Source: NZ13-RE01 sp049718665
Lineage (GTDB): Bacteria > Dictyoglomota > Dictyoglomia > Dictyoglomales > Dictyoglomaceae
Reading direction: 5' to 3'
DNA length: 64,000 nt
NCBI GenBank assembly: GCA_049718665.1
Contig: JBNARO010000005.1
Coordinates: forward strand, 8,136 to 72,135
Under the pieces are notes generated by a model, which did no database searches, was not told the origin of the DNA, and was given only the letters and a program-made list of their open reading frames with translations. This document shows positions 1-8,732 of this stretch, one piece after another. The stretch's first letter is position 1, and every line of letters starts with the position of its first letter. A program made the translations under genes and the position numbers.

Positions 1-1
1 G

Positions 2-460
2 GGAGCATATGTTGATGTGAAGAATTATGGTATTGACGGAATTTATGTTCGTGGAGGTATACCCCTTCGAGGAATAAAAGTTGACTGTAAGAATTTGCCT
101 GATATTCCTCCTATTCTTGCGGTTTTAGGTACACAAGCGGAAGGAGAAACAGTACTTTATAATCTTGAAGCCTCTCATCTAAAAGAAACAGATAGACCAA
201 GAACTATAGCTGAAGAATTAGCAAAGATGGGAGCAAATATTGAATATGATGGGAAGGTACTAAAAGTCAGAAAAAGTAAACTTCATGGAGCAAGAATATT
301 TGGTCACCATGACCATAGAATAGTTATGGCAACTGCTGTGGCTGGAATGGTCGCTGACGGGGTCACTTTAATTGAAACTGCTGAGTATAGTGCTGTATCT
401 TTTCCTAATTTTTATGAAGTATTTAAGAATTTGGGGGCTAATATTGAGAAACTTCCCTAA
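2..460 (+). CDS. aroA: 3-phosphoshikimate 1-carboxyvinyltransferase (EPSP synthase), C-terminal part
   Basis: The reading frame is open to the left edge, so only the last ~152 residues of a protein normally ~430 long are present; the GTG at 17 is internal. The enzyme joins shikimate-3-phosphate to phosphoenolpyruvate in the shikimate pathway, in the cytoplasm. Family marks visible are LKETDRP, matching the conserved K-E-S/T-D-R block, and DHRIVMA, matching the DHR(I/L)AMA block near the C-terminus. MurA is related, but the KETDR plus DHR pair favours AroA. The liv importer starts 38 bases downstream on the same strand. Confidence 0.85.
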   Translation, partial: GAYVDVKNYGIDGIYVRGGIPLRGIKVDCKNLPDIPPILAVLGTQAEGETVLYNLEASHLKETDRPRTIAEELAKMGANIEYDGKVLKVRKSKLHGARIFGHHDHRIVMATAVAGMVADGVTLIETAEYSAVSFPNFYEVFKNLGANIEKLP

Positions 461-498
461 GATGATAAATATTTAAAAAATATAAGGAGGCGAGTCTA

Positions 499-1626
499 AT
501 GAAAAAGTTTCTTTTAGTATTGCTTTTAAGTATAATATTTTTTCTTGTCTCCTCTTCTTTTGCTGAAAATATTATAAAGATAGGAGTAATTGCTCCACTA
601 ACTGGCTCTCAAGCAATAATAGGAACAAATGTTGTAAATGGAATAAAATCAGCAGTCAAGCGTATAAATGACTCTGGCGGTATAAATGGTTCAATAATCA
701 AGCTTATAATTTATGATGATAGAAATATTCCTGACGAAGGTGTGGCCGCTGCAAGAAGATTAATATATGAAGATAAAGTTAAAATAATTATAGGAAGTAT
801 CGGAAGTTCTGTAACATTAGCTATACAACAATTAACTATGAGAGAAAATATATTTCTTGTCACTCCTGTATCTATGAGTCCTGCTCTTACCCAACGAGGT
901 GATAAATATTTCTTTAGAGTAACAGCAACAGCAGAAATGCGACAAAGAGGTTTCGTGTCATTTGTAGTTGAAAATTTGAAGCCTAAAACAATTGCATATT
1001 TAGCAGCTAATGATGATTTGGGTAGATCAGAAGTAGAGGCTGCAGAGAAATTCTATGCTGAATTAAAAGGACCAGTTACTATATTTAAAGCGTTCTTTGA
1101 TCCCTCCGAATCTAATTTTATCTCTTATTTAACTAAAATAAAAGCTCTAAATCCTGATGTTTTATTTATAGTTGCAGACTCTGTTAAAGCTTCTACAATT
1201 GTAAAACAAGCTAAAACTTTGGGTGTAAAAAGCACGATACTTTCTTCTGCTGAAGCAGCAACTGCTCAATTTTTACAACTTGCTGGCGATGCTGCAGAAG
1301 GAGTATATTTCCCATTAGATTGGTCTCCAGAATTTACAGATAAATATTCAAAAGAGTTCTTAAATGCATATAAAGAAGATTATGGCACGATACCAGACAC
1401 TAAGTTTGCAGTTCAAGGTTGGGAAGCAATGTGGATTGTGGCTGAAGCTATTAAGAGGGCTGGAGGTATAGATAACCTTGCTAAACTTCGTGAAGCTTTT
1501 CTTAATTTGACATGGACTGGACCAAGAGGAACTTGGAAATTTAAAGAAAATGGAGATCCAATAGGTATATCAACTTTTGTAGTTGTTGTAAAAAATGGAA
1601 AATTTGAAAGAGTTTTAACAAAATAA
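499..1626 (+). CDS. livK: ABC transporter substrate-binding protein, branched-chain amino acid type
   Basis: Periplasmic receptor of 375 residues for an importer of the LivKHMGF type. A cleavable signal peptide is clear (MKKF, hydrophobic core, SSSFAEN, cleavage near residue 23). The mature part opens with IKIGVIAPLTGSQA, the type I periplasmic-binding (Leu/Ile/Val-binding) fold, and keeps motifs such as AARRLIYEDKVKIIIGS. AAGGAGG lies just before the ATG. It is first of five consecutive transporter genes. Substrate cannot be told from sequence: leucine, isoleucine and valine are the default, but other amino acids, amides or urea use the same family. Confidence 0.88.
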   Translation: MKKFLLVLLLSIIFFLVSSSFAENIIKIGVIAPLTGSQAIIGTNVVNGIKSAVKRINDSGGINGSIIKLIIYDDRNIPDEGVAAARRLIYEDKVKIIIGSIGSSVTLAIQQLTMRENIFLVTPVSMSPALTQRGDKYFFRVTATAEMRQRGFVSFVVENLKPKTIAYLAANDDLGRSEVEAAEKFYAELKGPVTIFKAFFDPSESNFISYLTKIKALNPDVLFIVADSVKASTIVKQAKTLGVKSTILSSAEAATAQFLQLAGDAAEGVYFPLDWSPEFTDKYSKEFLNAYKEDYGTIPDTKFAVQGWEAMWIVAEAIKRAGGIDNLAKLREAFLNLTWTGPRGTWKFKENGDPIGISTFVVVVKNGKFERVLTK

Positions 1627-1640
1627 GGAGATAAATTTTT

Positions 1641-2516
1641 ATGCTTCTCTTACTTCAAACAATTGTAAATGGTATTGTAGATGGATTAGCATATTCTTTA
1701 ATGTCAAGTGGATTAACGTTAGTTTTTGGTATAGGAAGGGTGATAAACTTTGCCCATGGCGAACTATTTACTCTTGGTGCCTTCATAGCAATAATTTTAG
1801 TTCAAAATCATTTCTCCTATCTATTTGCTTTATTAATTTCAATTATTTTAGTAGGAATTGTTGGAGTGGCAATAGAAACCTTAGTAATTCGAAGACTAAG
1901 AAAATTAGGGGCAAGTATTTGGTCACCCTTCCTTGCTACACTTGCATTACTCGTTATTTTACAGAGTCTTTATCTAATAATTTTTGGTCCTAATCCATAT
2001 ATTTTAAATAATCCTTTTGCTTATACTCCTATTAATATTTTCTCTATTACTATCTCAGGACAAGACTTGATTATATTAATAGTATTTCTTATAAGCGTTT
2101 CCTCATTAAGTTGGTTCCTCAAGAAAACAAAATATGGCATTGCTATGAAAGCTATTTCACAAGACAGAGAAGCTTCTTTACTTATGGGGATAAATATTGA
2201 AAAGATTTACAAACTTACATGGTTATTAGGTGCCATATTAAGTGCATTAGCAGGAATACTGTTGACTCCTAAATCTACAGTTGATCCCTATATAGGAAGA
2301 GTTGCTCTATTAAAAGGTTTATGTGTAGTAATAATAGGTGGTTTAGGAAATGTAGAAGGTGCTATTCTTGGGGGAATATTTCTTGGGCTTACTGAATCCC
2401 TAGCTAGTGTTTATTTATCACCTACCTTTAAGGATGTTTTTGGATATCTATTTGTGATATTAATTTTACTTTTAAGACCAAGAGGGATATTGGGAAAGAG
2501 TTTAAGAAGGGGATAA
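1641..2516 (+). CDS. livH: Branched-chain amino acid-type ABC permease, LivH
   Basis: Inner-membrane permease of 291 residues with about eight hydrophobic segments. It carries the LivH signatures GLTLVFGIGRVINFAHGE near the N-terminus and GLCVVIIGGLGNVEGAILGG near the C-terminus, the cytoplasmic loop that meets the ATPase. It forms the translocation pore with LivM. It lies 14 bases after the receptor gene and 13 before livM, so co-transcription is likely. Length is normal for the family. Confidence 0.92.
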   Translation: MLLLLQTIVNGIVDGLAYSLMSSGLTLVFGIGRVINFAHGELFTLGAFIAIILVQNHFSYLFALLISIILVGIVGVAIETLVIRRLRKLGASIWSPFLATLALLVILQSLYLIIFGPNPYILNNPFAYTPINIFSITISGQDLIILIVFLISVSSLSWFLKKTKYGIAMKAISQDREASLLMGINIEKIYKLTWLLGAILSALAGILLTPKSTVDPYIGRVALLKGLCVVIIGGLGNVEGAILGGIFLGLTESLASVYLSPTFKDVFGYLFVILILLLRPRGILGKSLRRG

Positions 2517-2529
2517 AAGGAGTTTAAAC

Positions 2530-3513
2530 ATGTTTATTTTGCAAAGGATAAAAAGAAAAAAGAATAATGTTTTATGGCCAAGTTTTTTTGTAATATTTAC
2601 ATTAATATTACCTTTATTTATAAAAAGTAATTTCTTTATTCATATGTTTATAATGAGTTTTATAAATGCTATTTTGGCAATAGGACTTAATTTTATTTTA
2701 GGATTTATTGGCGAAAAATCTCTTGGACATGCAGCCTTCTATGGATTAGGTGCATATACTACTGCAATCTTATCTACCCAATTTAACCTATCTGATTGGC
2801 GATCAGTAATGATTTCATTATTAATTACTGCTATCGGAGCTTTGATCATTGGATTTCCATCATTAAGACTTAGAGGTCCATATTTTAGTATAGTTACTTT
2901 AGGTTTTGCAATGATTTTACAATTATTTATTTCTAATGGAGGAGCATTAACAGGTGGTCCTACTGGACTTCCTGGTGTTAAAAGACTTGAAATTTATAAC
3001 CTTTTTAGCAATGATTTAATTGTACTTTCAACTGATAGTTCCTATTATTACCTAATAGCTACTTCTTTCTGGTTTTGCTTTTTCATCTCTATATTACTTG
3101 TCAATTCTAAAATTGGGAGAGCATGGACTGCAATTAGAGAAAATTTAGATTTGGCAGAATCTGTTGGCATTAATAGTTTTAAATATAAACTGATAGCATT
3201 TTTAATAGGCGCAATTATGGCAGGATTAGCTGGTTCAATATATGCACATTATTTTAGCTTTGTTAGTCCTAAGCTCCTTGACACATTTGTAAACATAAAT
3301 ATAGTTACAATGGTAATTATAGGAGGCGAGGGAACTATATTAGGGCCAGTAATTGGGGCTTTTCTAGTCACAATTTTGCCAGAAATACTGCGTTTTGCAG
3401 AGGGATTTCGAATACTTATTTTTGGCTTTATCCTTCTTATTACTATAATGTTTGCACCAAAAGGCATTGTAGGAACTATTACTGAGCTACTTACTCATGA
3501 GAGGGGGGAATGA
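2530..3513 (+). CDS. livM: Branched-chain amino acid-type ABC permease, LivM
   Basis: Second inner-membrane permease, 327 residues. Family signatures are NFILGFIGEKSLGHAAFYGLG (LivM N-terminal block), a GGPTGLPGV segment, and MVIIGGEGTILGPVIGAF near the C-terminus, equivalent to the coupling loop. The ATG follows AAAGGAG. The stop codon almost touches the livG start (1-base gap), which indicates translational coupling. Confidence 0.92.
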   Translation: MFILQRIKRKKNNVLWPSFFVIFTLILPLFIKSNFFIHMFIMSFINAILAIGLNFILGFIGEKSLGHAAFYGLGAYTTAILSTQFNLSDWRSVMISLLITAIGALIIGFPSLRLRGPYFSIVTLGFAMILQLFISNGGALTGGPTGLPGVKRLEIYNLFSNDLIVLSTDSSYYYLIATSFWFCFFISILLVNSKIGRAWTAIRENLDLAESVGINSFKYKLIAFLIGAIMAGLAGSIYAHYFSFVSPKLLDTFVNINIVTMVIIGGEGTILGPVIGAFLVTILPEILRFAEGFRILIFGFILLITIMFAPKGIVGTITELLTHERGE

Positions 3514-3514
3514 T

Positions 3515-4234
3515 TTGCTAGAAATAAAGAGTTTAACTAAAAAGTTTGGTGGTCTTATTGCAGTTAATAATGTAAGTTTTAAAGTAAGAGAAAATGAAAT
3601 AGTAGGACTTATAGGGCCAAATGGTGCTGGTAAGACGACTCTCCTAAACATGATAACAGGTTTTTTAAAACCTACTTCAGGGAGTATCTTTTTCCTAGGA
3701 AAAGATATTACAGGTTTTCCACCTTATTATTTGGCAAAATTAGGTATTGTTAGAACATTCCAAAATACAAGTATATTTCCAAACTTGAGTGTATTTCAAA
3801 ATATTGAGATTGCAACACATTTATATAGAGAAAATTATAAAGATATTAATGAAATATTGAAGAAATTGGAGCTTGAAGAATATAGTAGAGAATGTGCTAA
3901 ATCTCTCCCTTATGGTATACAAAGAAAATTAGAAATCGCTATAGCTTTAGCTGTTAAGCCTAAATTATTATTACTTGATGAACCTGCAGCTGGAATGAAT
4001 CCAGAGGAAACATTGGAATTAATTAATTGCTTAAAAAATATTAAAGAAGAGAAGAAATTTAGCTTAGTAATTGTTGACCATAACATGAAATTTATTACAA
4101 ATATTTGTGATCGAATAGTAGTTTTACATCGGGGAGAAAAAATTGCTGAAGGTTCTCCAAGAGAGATTTTAAATTCTAAAGAAGTAATCGAAATATATTT
4201 AGGAAGGAGTGTTTATAGTGCTACAAATCAATAA
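3515..4234 (+). CDS. livG: ABC transporter ATP-binding protein, LivG
   Basis: First cytoplasmic ATPase of the importer. It shows Walker A GPNGAGKTT, a short signature region (SLPYGIQRKLEIA, with YG replacing the usual SGGQ as is common in LivG), Walker B LLLLDEPAAG and the switch histidine in VDHNMK. I place the start at TTG 3515, since GAGGGGG at 3501-3507 sits at ideal spacing and the protein then begins LLEIKSLTKKFGG like its homologues; an in-frame ATG at 3497 lies inside livM and lacks a ribosome site. Confidence 0.9.
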   Translation: MLEIKSLTKKFGGLIAVNNVSFKVRENEIVGLIGPNGAGKTTLLNMITGFLKPTSGSIFFLGKDITGFPPYYLAKLGIVRTFQNTSIFPNLSVFQNIEIATHLYRENYKDINEILKKLELEEYSRECAKSLPYGIQRKLEIAIALAVKPKLLLLDEPAAGMNPEETLELINCLKNIKEEKKFSLVIVDHNMKFITNICDRIVVLHRGEKIAEGSPREILNSKEVIEIYLGRSVYSATNQ

Positions 4235-4931
4235 TTTAACAGTGATCTATGGAAATATAAGAGCAGTAAACTCAGTCGATTTGATTGTTAAAGAGAAAGA
4301 AATAGTAGCTCTTGTGGGAGCAAATGGTGCGGGAAAAACTACTTTATTAAAAACTATTTCAGGTTTATTAAAACCATCCTCTGGAAATATATTTTTTAGA
4401 GGAGTAGAAATAACTAACCTATCTCCAGTTGAAATAATTAAAAAGGGAATAGTTCATATTCCTGAAGGTAGAAGAATTTTCCCAGAATTAACTGTGAGAG
4501 AGAATTTAGTTATGGGAGCTTATTCCTTAAATAAAAACTTAAAGGAGATTAATAAAAAAATAGAAGAAGTATTATCTTTATTCCCTGAACTTCAGGGACG
4601 AGAAACTCAATTGGGTAATCAATTGAGTGGTGGTGAACAACAAATGCTTGCAATTGCTAGGGGACTAATGTCAGAACCTAAATTGATACTCCTTGATGAA
4701 CCAACAATGGGTTTAGCTCCTATTGTTTTAGAAAGATTAGCTAATATAATAATTTCTTTAAAGAAAAATGGAGTTTCAATTCTCTTAGCAGAACAAAATT
4801 TATATTTTTCTTTTGAAGTAGCTGAAAGAGCCTATATTATTGAGACAGGAAGAATAACTCTTGAAGGAAATCCTAAGGATATGAAACAAGACTCAAAAAT
4901 AATGCATGCTTATTTTGGAGAAAACTATTAG
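4218..4931 (+). CDS. livF: ABC transporter ATP-binding protein, LivF
   Basis: Second ATPase of the importer, about 237 residues. Walker A GANGAGKTT, signature LSGGEQQMLAIAR, Walker B LILLDEPTMG and the switch region LLAEQN with Q replacing H, typical of LivF. The start is set at GTG 4218, eight bases after AGGAAGGAG at 4201-4209; the upstream GTG at 4209 overlaps that site. It overlaps the 3' end of livG. No strong hairpin terminator is visible after the stop codon. Confidence 0.9.
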   Translation: MLQINNLTVIYGNIRAVNSVDLIVKEKEIVALVGANGAGKTTLLKTISGLLKPSSGNIFFRGVEITNLSPVEIIKKGIVHIPEGRRIFPELTVRENLVMGAYSLNKNLKEINKKIEEVLSLFPELQGRETQLGNQLSGGEQQMLAIARGLMSEPKLILLDEPTMGLAPIVLERLANIIISLKKNGVSILLAEQNLYFSFEVAERAYIIETGRITLEGNPKDMKQDSKIMHAYFGENY

Positions 4932-4981
4932 GCTTTTTCAAACTTAAAAAATAAAAATACATATTAAAGTAAAAATTCATA

Positions 4982-5470
4982 GTGTCAAGAATTTTGTGTA
5001 TAAATATTATGGTGATACTTGGCTTAGTAACTCACTTCTTTCTTTGTATTTCTCATTCATGCTTACACTTGTCCTCCTTTTTACCTCTTTGTTGTTAATA
5101 TATCCAAATCTCTCTCCCAGCTATTTACTAAATCTGAAACTCTGTTTTTGGATATACCTCCTTTATCGTTGGAACTAAGCCAGGTAATCCATCACCAACA
5201 AATAATAGTGGTTCCTTTAATCCTCTTTATTGTGCTTTCTCCATTGCGGACTATGATCCAAAAGTATTTCTTTTTTCTTCTCCATATATGTCTCTTTTCT
5301 CTATTCCCCATTTTATCCCTTCTTTCCATACACAAAATTATTTTATACTACCTTTTGACTTCTCCATAGATATGAGGGCAGATTTTTCAAGTATAATCTT
5401 TTCTTTTGCTTTTCTTTTCCTTATCTCCAAGTATAATATTAAAAGAACAGATGGATTAAAAATATTTTCG
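4982..5470 (-). pseudogene. Relic of an IS256 (Mutator) family transposase
   Basis: No intact gene occupies 4932-5484. On the minus strand, 5128-5220 reads RGLKEPLLFVGDGLPGL followed by VPTIKEVYPKTEFQ and then a stop. This matches the Mutator transposase core around the catalytic Asp of the DGL-G block and the following VFPK region. Just upstream another frame reads NTFGS-SAMEKAQ, the expected preceding block, so frameshifts and stops have accumulated. At 4982 the sequence TGTCAAGAATTTTGTGTA resembles an IS256 terminal repeat. Only ~150 bases separate that end from the DGL block, where ~500 are expected, so the C-terminal half is deleted. The other terminal repeat was not found; the right boundary is approximate. 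Confidence 0.65.
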
Positions 5471-5484
5471 GAGGTGTATGATTT

Positions 5485-6150
5485 TTGAAAATATTAATTG
5501 TGGAAGATGATCCAAAGATTTCTCACCTTTTAGATCTGGAATTAAAACACGAAAATTATGAGACAAAAGTAGTGACAGACGGATATTCTGCTCTTTTAAC
5601 TGCAGAGGAATTTAGACCTGATATTGTTATACTTGATATTCTTCTTCCTTCTTTAAATGGGAAAGAGGTTGCAAAAAGGCTAAGAGACAAATATCCTGAT
5701 ATGGGAATAATTATGCTTACTGCTTTAGGAGAGATAAAAGATAAAGTTGAAGCTTTTAATTATGGTGCAGATGACTATATTGTGAAACCTTTTAGTATTG
5801 AAGAGCTTTTAGCGAGAATAAATGCTATCTTAAGAAGAAAGGAAAGGGCGTCTTCCGAAGTTATAAGCCTCTATGGAATCTTTTTATATCCATCCCAATA
5901 TAGGGTACTTGTTGATGGGAAGGAAATAGAGCTTTCTAAGACAGAATTTTCGCTTCTTTATCTTCTTATGAGAAATCCAGGAATTGTTTTAACTAAGGAA
6001 AGAATCTTAGAGGTAGTTTGGGGAGATTACGATGATGAAAGGTTAAATTTAGTTGAGGTTTATATAAATTATTTAAGGAAGAAATTAGGAGATAAAGGAA
6101 AGTATATAAGAACTGTTAGAGGAGTTGGGTACACTTTTAGAGGCGAATAA
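5485..6150 (+). CDS. Response regulator, OmpR/PhoB family
   Basis: Cytoplasmic transcription regulator of 221 residues. The receiver domain (about 1-115) has the acidic pair in VEDDPK, phosphoacceptor Asp51 in IVILDILLP, the Thr in MLTALG and the Lys in VKPFS. A winged-helix DNA-binding domain follows (about 125-220), ending GDKGKYIRTVRGVGYTF, typical of the OmpR class. Start is TTG 5485 behind CGGAGGTG. The kinase gene follows after four bases. Target genes are not evident; PhoB, control of envelope genes or metal response are all possible. Confidence 0.92.
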   Translation: MKILIVEDDPKISHLLDLELKHENYETKVVTDGYSALLTAEEFRPDIVILDILLPSLNGKEVAKRLRDKYPDMGIIMLTALGEIKDKVEAFNYGADDYIVKPFSIEELLARINAILRRKERASSEVISLYGIFLYPSQYRVLVDGKEIELSKTEFSLLYLLMRNPGIVLTKERILEVVWGDYDDERLNLVEVYINYLRKKLGDKGKYIRTVRGVGYTFRGE

Positions 6151-6154
6151 AAAA

Positions 6155-7390
6155 ATGAAATTAGCAGGGAAATTAACATTAATTTTTACCGTTATATTTT
6201 CTCTTTTAATCTTTCTCTTTTCATCTTTTTATTATTTATACACTAAAAATCTTTTAATAGATGAAAATAAAAAAGAGTTATTTAGGGTATCTCTTGGACA
6301 TGCTCTTATGATGGGAAGAAGAATGTCTGCTATGATGGGAGTACAAAGATTTTCCCTTTATTATATATCCTCTCCTAATGGGGTAATTCAAGACCCCTTT
6401 GATTTGGGATTTGTATATAAAGAGGGAATTTTAAAGAATTCTAATGGCTCTTATTTATTAGTGAAGAGAGGAGAATATATTATTGGAAAAGATATAACCT
6501 CTATAATATTGGCTCTAAACAGATTAAAAATTAATTTAACTATTTTTTCCATAATTGGAATAATCTTTTCCTCCTTTTTGGGATATTTTCTTTCCCAGAG
6601 ATTTTTAACTCCTATAAGAAAGATAATTCAGACTGCAAAGGAGATTGATACTAAAAGATTAAAGAAGAGAATTGACCTTCCCAAAAATAAAGATGAACTC
6701 TGGGAACTTGGTGATACTTTAAATAACATGCTAAATAGAGTGGAGAGAGCATATAGTATTCAGGAGCAGTTTATTGCAGATGTATCTCATGAATTGAAGA
6801 CTCCTTTAACAAATATATTAGGATATGTGAGGCTTCTTCAAAGATGGGGTAAAGAAGATAAGAAAGTATTAGAAGAGTCCTTAGATATCATTAAAGAGAC
6901 AGGAGAAAAGATGAGAGAATTAATAGATGTCCTTTTAGAAATGGCAAGGGTTCAAGAGGAAATTCCAAAGGAAAAAATTAATATTAAAGATTTCTTTGGG
7001 GAGAGAAAGGGTTATTATGAAAAATTATATCCTGATTTTGATTTTCATGTTTTTATTGACTCTAACACTGAAATAATTTCTTCAAAAGGACTTTTGGAAA
7101 TTATATTTAATATCTTAGTGGAGAATGCTGTTAAAAATAGTATAAGTAAAAAGGTTATTGAGTTAGGTTTTTCAAATGGAAAACTATTTGTTAGAGATTT
7201 TGGAAGAGGAATTCCGAAAGAAGAAATAGAGAAAATTTTTGAAAGATTTTACAAGGTTGACAAGTCTCGAAGTTCCTCGGGGTATGGTCTTGGGCTTTCT
7301 TTAGCAAAGAAGCTAGCTGATATATTGGGGTTGGAAATAGGTGTAGAATCTAAAGAAGGAGAAGGATCAACATTTTACTTAAAATTATAA
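6155..7390 (+). CDS. Sensor histidine kinase
   Basis: Membrane kinase of about 411 residues, partner of the preceding regulator. One transmembrane helix lies near residues 8-30 and a second near 120-140, flanking a ~90-residue extracytoplasmic sensor with a Met-rich stretch (ALMMGRRMSAMMG). Then come a HAMP segment, the HisKA box SHELKTPL with the phosphorylated His near 212, N box ILVENAVKN, G1 DFGRGIP, F box ERFYKVD and G2 GYGLGLSLAKKL. The ATG at 6155 is chosen because AGAGGCG lies just upstream; the frame extends upstream into the regulator gene but without a better start. The Met-rich sensor might bind copper or respond to redox; this is speculative. Confidence 0.92.
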   Translation: MKLAGKLTLIFTVIFSLLIFLFSSFYYLYTKNLLIDENKKELFRVSLGHALMMGRRMSAMMGVQRFSLYYISSPNGVIQDPFDLGFVYKEGILKNSNGSYLLVKRGEYIIGKDITSIILALNRLKINLTIFSIIGIIFSSFLGYFLSQRFLTPIRKIIQTAKEIDTKRLKKRIDLPKNKDELWELGDTLNNMLNRVERAYSIQEQFIADVSHELKTPLTNILGYVRLLQRWGKEDKKVLEESLDIIKETGEKMRELIDVLLEMARVQEEIPKEKINIKDFFGERKGYYEKLYPDFDFHVFIDSNTEIISSKGLLEIIFNILVENAVKNSISKKVIELGFSNGKLFVRDFGRGIPKEEIEKIFERFYKVDKSRSSSGYGLGLSLAKKLADILGLEIGVESKEGEGSTFYLKL

Positions 7391-7426
7391 TATAATAAAC
7401 AAAACTTTTGTGAAAAGGGAGGAAAT

Positions 7427-8194
7427 ATGGAAAATATTTTTGGAATTATGGTGGAGGCGGTATTAAAGGCGGGAGAGGTTTTAAGAAAATATTATAATGG
7501 TGAAGATTTTAAAGTAGATCAGAAGACTGTTTCTTATGATCTGGTTACTACAGCAGATAAAGAATCCCAAAATATTATCATTTCTCTTCTTTCTTCTAAA
7601 TTTCCTCAAATTCCCATATTAGGAGAAGAGGGGATGGAAATAAAAAGATATGAAAGGGCATTTTTTGTAGATCCTTTAGATGGAACTTTAAATTTTGTTC
7701 ATAAAATCCCTTTCTTTTGTATATCCATTGGGTATTGGGAAGAAGAGGAGCCTAAGGTAGGAGTGGTGTATGACCCTATAAGAGGAGATTTATTTTATGC
7801 TAAAGAAAAGGAAGGGGCTTTTTTGAATGGGAAAAGAATTTTTGTCTCCTCTCCTTCATCTCTAAATAACTCTCTCTTAGTTACTGGATGGCCTTATGAT
7901 AAAGAAAAATTAATAAAAGCTATAGAATCTGCAAATAAAATTTTAAAATATACAGAATATAGAGCTTTTGGAAGTGCAGCATTAGAATTATGCTATGTGG
8001 GAATGGGTGCCTTTGATGGATATTGGGAATATGGTTTATATCCTTGGGATTTAGCGGGAGGAGTTTTAATCGCAAAAGAGGGAGGAGCAATAATATCAAA
8101 ACCCAATGGTGAAAAATTTGACCTTTTTGATGGAGAAGTTTTGGCAATTTCTCCAAGTATTTATGAAGAATTTATAAAAGTGATTAATTCATGA
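7427..8194 (+). CDS. suhB: Inositol monophosphatase family protein
   Basis: Cytoplasmic Mg2+-dependent phosphatase of 255 residues. Metal-site motifs are GEEGM, DPLDGTLNF and WDLAGGVLIAKEGGA, in family order and spacing. Substrates in this family include inositol-1-phosphate, fructose-1,6-bisphosphate and NADP; thermophilic members are often dual inositol/fructose phosphatases, so the precise substrate is open. GGGAGG precedes the ATG. Its last codons overlap the lipoprotein gene start, placing it first in the run of overlapping envelope genes. Confidence 0.9.
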   Translation: MENIFGIMVEAVLKAGEVLRKYYNGEDFKVDQKTVSYDLVTTADKESQNIIISLLSSKFPQIPILGEEGMEIKRYERAFFVDPLDGTLNFVHKIPFFCISIGYWEEEEPKVGVVYDPIRGDLFYAKEKEGAFLNGKRIFVSSPSSLNNSLLVTGWPYDKEKLIKAIESANKILKYTEYRAFGSAALELCYVGMGAFDGYWEYGLYPWDLAGGVLIAKEGGAIISKPNGEKFDLFDGEVLAISPSIYEEFIKVINS

Positions 8195-8730
8195 GAAGAT
8201 TTAAAATTTTTCTTGTTTTAATTTTTATAATTTTTCTTTCAGGATGTGCAAGGACAGTGACAAGCCCTTTAAAAAAAGTAGTAGAAGTCTCTTTTAAACT
8301 TAGTAAAAGTATAACTTTTGATGATGAAAATTACTATTTAGTAATAGCTTTTAATAGTCTCTCTCAGCCTAAGGAAGATCTTACTTCTTGGAAAAATTTT
8401 ATTTTATTTCGAAGAGAGATGGTATTTGACAGATTTTATAAAGGAAAGAATGGAAATTTAAAGCAGTTATCTCCTACATATTTTGAATGCTCTGTAGATT
8501 TCCAAAATAATTTTAATTTAAAAATCCCTTTATATGAGCTTTATGAAGATGGAAAGGAACCTGAAATTTTGCATGTTAATATTTTTTATTTTTATATTAA
8601 TTCAGAGACTGAAAAAATTACTTTTCATAACTATTTATTTCAAGATATTTCTATAGAAATTAGGAGGGGAAATCAAACCTTGTATAGTATGCCAGGTTTT
8701 ATAGATAATCTTATTTTAAAGTTCTATTAG
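8191..8730 (+). CDS. Predicted lipoprotein of unknown function
   Basis: A 179-residue protein with a classic lipoprotein signal: MRRFK, a hydrophobic stretch and the lipobox LSGC, so Cys at about residue 20 would be lipidated. The rest is rich in aromatic residues and beta-prone, with no family I recognise. It overlaps the phosphatase gene by four bases and lies two bases before lnt, whose product would add the third acyl chain to such a lipoprotein. A role as an envelope-assembly accessory is possible but only inferred from position. Confidence 0.8.
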   Translation: MRRFKIFLVLIFIIFLSGCARTVTSPLKKVVEVSFKLSKSITFDDENYYLVIAFNSLSQPKEDLTSWKNFILFRREMVFDRFYKGKNGNLKQLSPTYFECSVDFQNNFNLKIPLYELYEDGKEPEILHVNIFYFYINSETEKITFHNYLFQDISIEIRRGNQTLYSMPGFIDNLILKFY

Positions 8731-8732
8731 CC

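Noticed and set aside
4996..5488. Three short T-rich open frames on the plus strand
   Set aside because: They overlap each other in different frames, lack ribosome sites and lie over the antisense of a decayed IS256 transposase.
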